DNA from: Atrina japonica
Lineage: Eukaryota > Mollusca > Bivalvia > Pterioida > Pinnidae
Assembly (NCBI GenBank): GCA_030159075.1
Contig: BROG01000518.1
Location: 310,001-374,000, forward strand
Length of the DNA: 64,000 nt
Reading direction: 5' to 3'
Position numbers and translations under genes: made by a program. Below, piece after piece: positions 57,325-64,000 of this stretch (the first letter of the stretch is position 1; each line of letters begins with the position of its first letter). Under the pieces are notes generated by a model. The model was given only the letters and a program-made list of their open reading frames with translations. It ran no database searches and was not told the origin of the DNA.

Positions 57325-58767
57325 AAACACACACACACATACAAGGAGAACCCAATCACATGCATTGAGAACATGACACAGTGAGAACCAAATCACACAT
57401 AGTGAGAACATGCACACTGAAAACACAAACACAATCACACAGTGATTACCTAATGACTCAAAGTGACAACACAATCACACAAATTTAGAACATAATCACA
57501 CATGATAAGAAAATATTCTTGCATGAAGGGATATTTGAAACAAAGTAACACTCACTGTTAGATGACAATCATGATGAGTGGAAAGATAACTTACAGATGG
57601 GTTGTTATAAACTACAGACTGATAGTACCAGATGTTTGTATAGACATGGTGAGAGAAGGAAAGAGGTTTGCATGAAAATGAGGATGGTTAGTATCGCAAT
57701 AAAAAGAAAGTGTGAAAAAAGTGTGAAAATACTGGTACATGGTAAATGTAAAAAGACTGAGAGCAAAGGCAGGATGTGAAAAAGGACAGGATGTTCAGTG
57801 CCAGACAGTAAACATAGATATTGAGAAATTTAATTGGTTAATGTGAGATTAAATTATATATCTGAGAAAATAATTAGTGTGAGAATCGAGATGATTTGTG
57901 TGAGAATAAATTACAAAGAAAACAATTTCTCATGGAGAAGTTTTAGATTTTCATTGAGACAGCTTTCATATTTATGTCAAAGACTCATTTATAGAAGCAG
58001 GTGAATAAACATGTTTTATATATGTCAGTCATTCATAACTCTTTGTTTCTATAAGAGTTTCATTCATACGTGTAAACAATTATAAACAATGTACATTGTT
58101 TTCCCAGCAACAGAAACCTAAGAGCCAAATTGAAAACAAGTCTTTTATATTTTAACTCATAAACCCCTAAAAACAATGGACTCTTCTGTAAATCAATGAT
58201 TGAGAGCAGTCCACATGTGTCTTTAGGAGTAATGTGTGTACGAATAAATTGAGAACAAATTAATCTATAATTATAAAAAATTAATTCATAACTCTTATCA
58301 AATTTTTAGACGTTTGTTAGATAGTATAAAATGAAATTAGGTGTCCTACAAAGTCTCTGATTGTCTGCTATAGAAATATTTCACTGGCAGGTCATCTGAT
58401 TTTTACAGAACACATGAATAAAACTTATGTCAACTAAAACTGTTTATATACGTATGTATATGTTTCGTAAAGAGAAAATTGTTCATTTATTTTTTAATCA
58501 GGTTGAGCAATATTTCTGTGCAAGGTTTACAAATGATTTGAATTGCAAATTGATGCATTATATTCTAACAATATTTACACTTATTTTATTGGACAAATTG
58601 TTACCGTTTTGGTATTTTTTTTATTTATATTGATCTTTTTGAATGAACAAAAAAGAATTTCAACTACATGAAAAACAGGAAATTAAATATACCATGATTC
58701 TTTAGATTATTGGGTGGTTGTCATTGTAATGAAGAGTGTATGCATTGTTAGTTTCACTTTCACTTTG

Positions 58768-58801
<34 letters not shown>

Positions 58802-59596
58802 TATATATATGTATATGGGGAAAGTTATGCATTTAGAATGCCATAATGTATAGCTGTGTGAAAAGGCGCCAAAATACATGTTATAATTTTATTTTTCTGT
58901 TTTCACATACTCCCTACATATACCAAGCATCAGTTGATTATTATAACTGCAATATATACTAAATATATTTGTTTCTTAGACTGTAGGGTTTAGTTCTGTG
59001 ATATATATTTCAACTTAATGTTGTGATGATGTTTATTTCCATCTTGTATGTGGTTATTAGAAGTAAAATTGTACCAATACTTTTGTCTTTGTTATTTCTT
59101 TGAACGGTTTATCCATAGTATATTTCTGTTAGCTAAACAAATATATTGTCATTTTTCAAGATTTGTTGGGTCAACTCCAACCTAATATGATTTCTAACGT
59201 TAATACTTGTAGAGGTATCATAATTCCATGGTTCCCACTTCTTCAAACGCCATAGATGTGTTAATTGGTGTGGGTTGGCAAAAATACTGACTGTAAAAGC
59301 CATAAAAAGCCTATTTGCTTAAAGAAAATGCTACCTTTTTGTATTGGCATAACACATTTGAAAGTTTTGGGGAATACCATACATATTATTTGCACAAAAT
59401 GTCAGTGTTACTGTGCCAAAGGTCATTGGGACCTTCCTAGTGTGTTAAGGTTTCACATTCTGGACATCTTGAAATGCTTGAATGAGTTCAGCCAAACTTG
59501 TGCATTTACTCAAAACTGCGACATTTCTAAATTGGCACGGATTTTTTAATGTTTAAGGAATTTATGCAACGATTTAGTATAGTATAAGTAGTAATA
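57161..59596. other. Repeat-rich sequence without a recognised gene
   Basis: It contains a (CA)n tract (57283-57341) within a field of degenerate CACAATGAGAACC-type repeats (57170-57500), a short palindromic dispersed repeat (58158-58240) and a (TA)n tract (58770-58811). Frames of 60-94 codons here have no features of real genes. Confidence 0.5.
58158..58240. repeat. ~80-bp palindromic dispersed repeat
   Basis: CCCCTAAAAACAATGGACTC at one end is mirrored by AGTCCACATGTGTCTTTAGG at the other. Related copies in either orientation are near 3756, 9583, 13472, 34840 and 36282. Confidence 0.6.
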
Positions 59597-59720
59597 GGCA
59601 GCTCCATGGCGGGCATTTGAAATTTCGCCGCTAGGGGGCGCCACCAGTGGCGCTGTTTGATGACGTCATCAGAATGCTGGCTTCTGATTGGTCAATTCAA
59701 ATGCCCGCCATGGAGCCGTC
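59597..59720. repeat. Inverted repeat around a GC-rich core
   Basis: CAGCTCCATGGCGGGCATTTGAA at 59599-59621 is mirrored by TTCAAATGCCCGCCATGGAG at 59696-59715 (about 22 of 24 positions). The loop holds a CTCF-like word and a perfect CRE. It marks an abrupt change from AT-rich to GC-rich DNA and may be near the terminus of the viral element. Confidence 0.6.
59626..59645 (+). promoter_or_regulatory. CTCF-like motif
   Basis: CGCCGCTAGGGGGCGCCACC fits the CTCF core CC(A/G)C(N)AGGGGGCGC. It is the second such word in the window (the other is at 39516), in the same orientation. Confidence 0.45.
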
Positions 59721-60183
59721 TGTGACGTCATAAGCGGAAGTGCGTCATACCGGAAGTGAGGTAATACCCGAAGTAGGTCATACCGGAGGTGAGGTCCTGT
59801 TGTCATGGCAATAAGGAGAAAGAGCCAATCGTTGAGCTCGGAGGCGTGTCTATGACCGGAAGTGGAAGGTTGTGGGGGCGGCCATCTTGGCTAAGGAGCC
59901 AATGAGAGCCTTCGTTACAAGAGGTTGGGGTCACGAGAGGTCACGTGAGTTTCACGAGAAGTCAACGGAGAGAGAAGTTGGGTTTTTCCAGTTTTGAGCT
60001 GAGAGTGAATCTATTTTTTAGAACCGAAACTTTGGGTTTTTCCAGTTTTGAGCTGAGAGTGAATCTATTTTTAGAACCGAAACTTTGGGTTTTTCCAGGT
60101 TTGTGAAACTCGTAGTTGGTGGCGCCACCGTCGGTGAAACTAGTAGTCGGTGGCGCCACCGTCGGTGAGAGTGCGCATGCGCG
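59661..60183 (+). promoter_or_regulatory. Dense promoter/enhancer-like module
   Basis: Visible motifs: CRE TGACGTCA at 59661 and 59723; CCAAT boxes at 59687 (reverse), 59825 and 59899; ETS-type CGGAAGT at 59735, 59751 and 59857 plus weaker copies at 59768 and 59783; YY1-like GCGGCCATCTTGG at 59878; E-box CACGTG at 59942; NRF1 TGCGCATGCGCG at 60172. A duplicated GTGGCGCCACCGTCGGTGA lies at 60120-60170. It could be a viral terminal enhancer or a host promoter. Confidence 0.5.
59978..60097. repeat. ~55-bp direct repeat, two and a half copies
   Basis: GGGTTTTTCCAGTTTTGAGC followed by TGAGAGTGAATCTATTTTTAGAACCGAAACTTT occurs twice in tandem, with a third GGGTTTTTCCAG start. Confidence 0.9.
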
Positions 60184-60237
60184 AGAAGCGGTAGGCCGAG
60201 CTCGACTCAAGCTTGAAACTAAGACTTGTACTAAGGC

Positions 60238-60440
60238 TTGTAGAGTGACGAGTATGTACAAAGGGAGATCACTCTGTATAGCCTGTAGGGATGGGGTAAA
60301 GGGGAGATCACTCTGTATAGCTTGTATGAGTAGGACTAAAGGGAGATCACTCTGTATAGACTGTATAGGTGGAACAAAGGGAGATTACTCTGTATAGACT
60401 ATAGGGGTGGAACAAAAGGGGCGATGACTCTATATGGGGT
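60238..60440. repeat. ~42-bp tandem repeat, 5 units
   Basis: Units share AAAGGGAGATCACTCTGTAT and then a variable TAG(C/A)(C/T)TGTAGG segment. The last two units are diverged. One plus-strand frame stays open for three units. Confidence 0.85.
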
Positions 60441-60569
60441 GTATGCACTTAACCAGAAAGGGAGGGTGGGTAGTAAAACAGGAAGGGTAGCCATCTTGGG
60501 TATGGAATCATGGGATATCTAGTTTTTCAGGGACTGACTAATCTCACGACAGGAGGGAAAACTAAGTCT

Positions 60570-60640
60570 CAAAGTGACAGACACAAGAAGCACAAGTGAC
60601 ACAAGTGAGACAAGTGACAAAGTGACACAAGTAGTAAAGT
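60570..60640. repeat. Cluster of CACAAGTGAC words
   Basis: Five or six copies of (A)CAAGTGA(C/G) lie within 70 bases. The same AAGTGACC word precedes both TATA-like boxes upstream of the ATPase start (61591, 61622), so it may be a factor-binding site of the element. Confidence 0.5.
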
Positions 60641-61077
60641 GTAAAGTATGAAGTTGTTCACTTACGTCGTTTCAACAAGTATCAAAGTTCAGATAGTGAA
60701 AATAGTATCTGTATTATTTTATATTATTTCTTGTACTACTGTATATAAAATAAAAAATTAAACACTCACCCAGAGAGAGTTTTTCTGACGATGTTGACTC
60801 TTCGAGCTTCGGCTGCCAAATGAGCTCTCAGTAGTCTAACTGAACTTAATCTCAAGTGTTTTTTATGTTACTATTTTTAGAATTGCCTCGTTTTAAATTT
60901 TTGTCTGATAAAATTGAATCCATCAAGTAAAAAAAAAAGAATTAACTTACTTATTATAGGTTAGACTTACCACTATAGTATAACACATACAAAAACTGCA
61001 TAGTTTCAGTTAAGGTTTCTTTTCGTGTAAGTTAGGTGGCCCTGAAAAGGGCCGTTTGTTTTTGGGTTGTTAAAACC
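60641..61077. other. Non-coding sequence before the virus-like genes
   Basis: AT-rich again. It has donor-like words on the minus strand (CTCTGG|GTGAGT at 60772; ACGAC|GTAAGT near 60667) but no exon I can support. Confidence 0.4.
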
Positions 61078-61418
61078 CTATTCTCCGTCCAGCAGACATC
61101 GCAACTGACTGACTTCGGCTTCTTTCTCCTTGATCAGCCGTTTTATTTCTTGCTCCCGCAGCCTCAGTAGTCTCAAATTTGCCTGAGCCATGGTATACTG
61201 CAGCTCAGGCAGTGGAGGCGCTGATGGTACAGCCCTGGGTGCAGGAGGTCTAGGAGGTGGTACCCTAGAGCTGCAAGGTGGTGGTGGCGGCGGACGGTCT
61301 AAAAATGCTGGCGACGGGGAGTAGGCCGCACTATCGTTACTTTTCTCTTCGGCGACGAACACCGATGAATTCCTCTAACGAAATCACTTTCACTAGGGAT
61401 ATTTTCAAACCTGTCCAT
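61078..61418 (-). pseudogene. Virus-like minus-strand gene: proline-rich plus coiled coil, frame-broken
   Basis: An ATG at 61418 opens a 39-codon frame (to 61299). From about 61362 to the stop at 61078 a second frame encodes a proline-rich run (DRPPPPPP, VPPPRPPAPRA) followed by a Leu/Lys/Glu-rich helix (NLRLLRLREQEIKRLIKE) with heptad leucines. The two frames overlap, so a frameshift has probably split one gene. A short second gene is the alternative. A minus-strand TATATAAA at 61466-61459 is placed correctly for the ATG. Function unknown. Confidence 0.45.
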
Positions 61419-61458
61419 GATGATGATGAACTGATACCGAGTCAAACCAAATGTCTGG

Positions 61459-61466
61459 TTTATATA
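61459..61466 (-). promoter_or_regulatory. TATA box of the minus-strand virus-like gene
   Basis: TATATAAA on the minus strand, 41-48 bases before the ATG at 61418. Confidence 0.5.
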
Positions 61467-61588
61467 GAGACTATGAACGCTCACGCAATCAATGACGTCA
61501 GAGGTCTATTCGGAGTATGAGTTGTTTCATGACTCCTACTACTACTACTCGGAACGTTTTTGTCTTATACCTTAGATGATACACTACT

Positions 61589-61640
61589 CAAGTGACCATG
61601 TATATAATACATACATGACTGAAGTGACCATGTATATAAT
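61589..61640 (+). promoter_or_regulatory. Duplicated AAGTGACCATGTATATAAT promoter word
   Basis: AAGTGACCATGTATATAATA occurs at 61590-61609 and again at 61622-61641. Each supplies a TATA-like TATATAAT; the second lies 40 bases before the ATPase start codon. With the minus-strand TATA box it forms a compact divergent promoter. Confidence 0.5.
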
Positions 61641-61673
61641 ACTACATCTCTCAGTTTCATTACTAGTATTAAA

Positions 61674-62341
61674 ATGGCTTACTATCAGTCCATATCTCCC
61701 GATACGATACAATTAAAGCATGAATTTACCATGGTTGTGGCGGGACCTACCAAATCAGGAAAAACTGTATTTTGTAAAACAGTTGATAGAATGGAAGGAT
61801 CAATGGATTCATTCCCCTCCCGACAAAATTGTATGGTGTTATCGTGAATGGCAACCTGCTTATGAAATCTTACAACGGGAACATCAAGTTTCACTTCGTT
61901 CAAAATATACCTGAGGATGACGAAGTCTTAGTTTCTGATCCAACTCGTCGTCACCTACTTGTCTTTGATGATATGATGGGCAGTAAAGCTCTCGATTCTA
62001 TCGTAGAATGGTTTACACGTAAAGCTCATCATCGAAACACAAGTGTGATCTACATCACTCAAAACTTGTTTGATCGTGCTAAACAATATCGTACCATAAG
62101 TCTGAATGCTCATTATCTCGTCCTGTTTAAGAATCCTAGAGATAAATCTCAAGTGACCAGCTTATCACGTCAATTAGACCTACCAGGTTTAAACCATGCT
62201 TATCACGATGCTACAAATCGTCCTCATGGTTATCTCTTGATTGATCTCACATCGTCTACCCCTGATAATCTAAGATTAAGATCAGATCTGTTTCATCCTT
62301 GGTTTACGGGAGGAATAGTGTTTTATACACCTTATAAGTAG
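61674..62341 (+). pseudogene. Polinton/adintovirus-like genome-packaging ATPase, two frameshifts
   Basis: FtsK/HerA-type (poxvirus A32-like) ATPase that pumps DNA into capsids; it is a hallmark gene of Polintons and adintoviruses. ATG at 61674, stop at 62339-62341, about 220 codons, the usual family length. Walker A GPTKSGKT (near 61740-61764), Walker B HLLVFDDMM (near 61951-61980), then the family segments VIYITQNLF, ISLNAHYLVLFKNPRDKSQV and RPHGYLLIDL. Two single-base frame changes interrupt it: near 61765-61771 in a T run, and near 61863-61870. The first frame then stops at 61854-61856. Conserved residues on both sides are intact, so decay is recent or the indels are assembly errors. Neighbours on the same strand are further virion-type ORFs. 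Confidence 0.85.
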
Positions 62342-62393
62342 ACAGTCACTTTCTCTAGCGTGTCATTTCTCGTATTCCTGTTAACGTAGAATC

Positions 62394-62765
62394 ATGAATC
62401 CTTTACCTAAAGCTACCAGTAAACTGGTGACTACTCTAAGAAAATTACAATTGGAGAAAGATCCCGTCAGACGTCAAGAACTGGTAGAATTTAGGTAGAG
62501 ACGCTTTATTGAAATGGTTTGGTATGGGGGCTAAAAATCTTCTGTCTGGTACCATTCCAGTGACTAAACCTACAGCAACGTTAATACAGAGAAAAAAATC
62601 ATTGCTGACCCAAAAGCTGATGAAGAAGCTAAGAAAACTGCTATCTTAAAACGAGGAGGGGCAGGGTTCTTAGGTGGGGTAATCATTCGATCCCTGTTAC
62701 AGTGGGCTAGTCGTCTCAAGAAGAACACTGCACCTAAAAAGAAAAAAACATCCACCTCTTCATAA
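62394..62765 (+). pseudogene. Small basic virion-like protein, two frameshifts
   Basis: ATG at 62394, 53 bases after the ATPase stop. The first frame stops at 62496-62498. Coding continues in a second frame (about 62499-62600, containing LLKWFGMGAKNLLSG) and then a third (about 62600-62765, containing GGAGFLGGVIIRSLLQWASR and a lysine-rich TAPKKKKTSTSS end). The changes fall near short homopolymers, including a run of seven A's at 62593-62599. A glycine-rich hydrophobic segment next to a basic tail resembles adenovirus-pX-like or minor core proteins of adintoviruses. That is a resemblance, not an identification. Confidence 0.5.
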
Positions 62766-62766
62766 G

Positions 62767-63384
62767 CAGAGAAAGCAGAGCCCTAAAAAGAAGAAGAGTC
62801 CTAAGAAGAAGAAGAGTCCTAAGAAGAAGAACCCACCATTGGTTCTAAAACTAAATCTGAAACAGATTCGTGAAGCTAATACAATGAACCAGGCTACTCC
62901 TACACGAATACCGTCTCCACCTGTAACCAACAGTCCTGTAGCAGGAACTTCTGCTACTGCAACATCTATCTTTGGACAACCTATACGTCTTCCTGGTAGA
63001 CCTAATATCAAAATTACACAACGGAAACAACCTTCTATTACTAAGACTAAAGCAGTCCTACAGTCACTGATTGTACCTAAGAAGTCTACTCCTACTAATA
63101 CTCCCAAGCAGTCTTTGTTATTTCCCTTATTACCAAAACCTTTAACTGCTAAAGATGTATCATCTCAGCTGAACAAACATGTTACATCTACTCCAAAGTC
63201 TACTCCAAAGTCTACTCGTTTACCTTCGTTTGCTTCTACCTTTGGATCCCCCATCACCAGTCAGCCTAAGACACAGGCTACTTCATATATGAATAGCTAC
63301 AAATGTCTATGGTGTCGGGCTCTTTTTACTACGAGTAAAGAACTTCAAGATCATAAACAACTTCAACATCCTATGTTGATATAG
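62767..63384 (+). CDS. Lysine-rich, Ser/Thr/Pro-rich protein with C-terminal C2H2 zinc finger
   Basis: The first ATG in frame is 62884, giving 166 codons to the stop at 63382-63384. The frame is open further upstream, through a thrice-repeated SPKKKK tract (62779-62832), without an ATG, so the true start may lie in a broken upstream part. Middle: proline/serine/threonine-rich low complexity with APTR-like and KSTPTNTPK words. C-terminus: YKCLWCRALF..KELQDHKQLQH, a C-x2-C-x12-H-x4-H zinc finger. It probably binds nucleic acid, perhaps as a virion core protein. Function unknown. Confidence 0.6.
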   Translation, partial: QRKQSPKKKKSPKKKKSPKKKNPPLVLKLNLKQIREANTMNQATPTRIPSPPVTNSPVAGTSATATSIFGQPIRLPGRPNIKITQRKQPSITKTKAVLQSLIVPKKSTPTNTPKQSLLFPLLPKPLTAKDVSSQLNKHVTSTPKSTPKSTRLPSFASTFGSPITSQPKTQATSYMNSYKCLWCRALFTTSKELQDHKQLQHPMLI

Positions 63385-63387
63385 GTT

Positions 63388-63395
63388 TATAAAAC
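63388..63395 (+). promoter_or_regulatory. TATA-like box upstream of the 63451 gene
   Basis: TTATAAAA 56 bases before the next ATG, inside the 66-base gap after the zinc-finger gene. Confidence 0.35.
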
Positions 63396-63450
63396 TACCT
63401 CAGATCATGTATTGAGTCATTTGTATAGAATACTTAGTTGTAGTGACATC

Positions 63451-63817
63451 ATGGCACCACGAAAAAGTAAGCATGGGCTTGAATCTCATGCTGCTTTGAT
63501 TAAAGTCTTAGGACAAAAGCAGTATCCTATTGAGTTTAAAAAGATGATCTTACGGTATGCCCCTGATGATACGATCATGAAAATTTGTGAAGTGGTGTAT
63601 AACATCTTAAAAGGAGTGATTCCTTTAACAAAACGCCAGAAACAGCACTTGGGTTCAAAGAAACGGGGTCTTAAGAAAACTAGTTCATCCTCAATTGACT
63701 GTCCCTCAACGACGTCGAATTCTAACGAATCAACAGGGTGGTGTGTTACCTATCTTACCCTTATTAGCGCCATTAGTAGAAGCCATAGCTTCTCCTGTCT
63801 TAAAATCTATTCTATAA
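63451..63817 (+). pseudogene. Conserved Polinton/adintovirus-like small virion protein, one frameshift
   Basis: ATG at 63451. The N-terminal frame contains MKICEVVYNILKGVIPLT then KRQKQHL, a pattern I associate with a family of short ORFs in Polinton- and adintovirus-type elements. A frame change near 63655-63676 (G and A runs) moves the typical end, basic PQRRRILTNQ then QGGVLPILPLLAPLV (hydrophobic), into another frame ending at 63815-63817. The uninterrupted original frame instead reads through into the next gene. Hydrophobic C-terminus plus basic middle suggests a minor capsid or membrane-active role; this is inference. Confidence 0.6.
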
Positions 63818-63819
63818 CC

Positions 63820-64000
63820 ATGAGCACACGAAAAATGATTTTAGTTCCCGAGAGGACCATGGAAGAACTCAAACAATGGAGAGAAAGAAGTTTAAATCCT
63901 TTGCCTCATACACCTGAAGTAGCATCTTCGGTGCGTTTAGGTAATGAATTAGATGCGATTGTAGATCGTGATGATTTGACTCCTGAAGCTAAGGTAGCCA
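63820..64000 (+). CDS. Conserved Polinton/adintovirus-like ORF, 5' part only
   Basis: ATG at 63820, 2 bases after the previous gene's stop, and open to the window edge (60 codons). It begins with RKMILVPERTMEELKQW and contains LGNELDAIVDRDDLTPEAK. The pattern hydrophobic-VP near the start, then LD..hhhh...LT.E.K, is typical of a short ORF of unknown function in these elements. Truncated by the window, not visibly broken. Confidence 0.6.
   Translation, partial: MSTRKMILVPERTMEELKQWRERSLNPLPHTPEVASSVRLGNELDAIVDRDDLTPEAKVA

Noticed and set aside
59265..59549. 94-codon plus-strand frame
   Set aside because: It has some cysteines (CTKCQCYCAK) but no start context, splice signal or recognised domain, and the composition equals that of the flanks.
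59962..60261. Minus-strand frame with duplicated KPKVSVLKNRFTLSSKLE peptide
   Set aside because: The peptide repeats only reflect the 55-bp direct repeat, and the frame shows no domain.
60772..60850. Possible minus-strand exon ending at CTCTGG|GTGAGT
   Set aside because: The donor is good, but no acceptor or frame could be linked to any gene in the window.
62570..63107. Leu/Phe-rich minus-strand frames opposite the virus-like genes
   Set aside because: They are antisense shadows of lysine-rich coding sequence on the plus strand (AAG/AAA runs read as Phe/Leu).

Overview
The window is a piece of an AT-rich animal genome. Long introns with GT/AG borders, many microsatellites, MITE-type transposons and three copies of a tRNA-headed SINE point to a lophotrochozoan, most likely a marine mollusc and perhaps a bivalve. 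The species is inferred from repeat style and not proven. Two complete protein-coding genes can be assembled exon by exon, with every intron phase agreeing.

Layout. 1-5046: intergenic sequence with a small MITE and a 1.47 kb foldback transposon that carries a SINE. 5047-28953, minus strand: a 13-exon drebrin-like / actin-binding protein 1 gene (DBNL family, 556 codons: ADF-H domain, charged coiled coil, proline-rich region, C-terminal SH3). 28954-31736: intergenic sequence between two divergent genes, probably with a shared promoter near 29.0 kb. 31765-50684, plus strand: an 8-coding-exon RhoBTB gene (693 codons: Rho-type GTPase, split BTB1, BTB2, C-terminal region). 52264-57160, minus strand, tail-to-tail with RhoBTB: the 3' exons of a gene I do not recognise. 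57161-59596: repeats only. 59597-61077: a GC-richer non-coding block dense in motifs for common animal transcription factors, with tandem repeats. 61078-64000: part of a Polinton/adintovirus-like endogenous element. It has a packaging ATPase (A32/FtsK-HerA type), small basic or hydrophobic virion-type proteins, a C2H2 zinc-finger protein and the start of one more conserved ORF. Several of these genes are broken by frameshifts. The element runs off the right edge.

The two host genes both belong to the cytoskeleton and Rho world. DBNL links F-actin to endocytic and signalling partners through its SH3 domain; RhoBTB is an atypical Rho GTPase that acts as a Cullin-3 adaptor. Their head-to-head arrangement suggests, but does not show, co-regulation.

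The most unusual structure is a minisatellite in RhoBTB intron 6. It grew out of the exon 6 splice donor, so about 45 extra copies of the exon/intron junction follow the real one, and a TA-flanked MITE interrupts the array. Other points of interest are CTCF-like motifs (one inside a dispersed repeat, one beside the viral element), the foldback transposon with a 6-bp target duplication, and an adenovirus-like concentration of ETS, CRE, CCAAT, YY1 and NRF1 motifs next to the virus-like genes.
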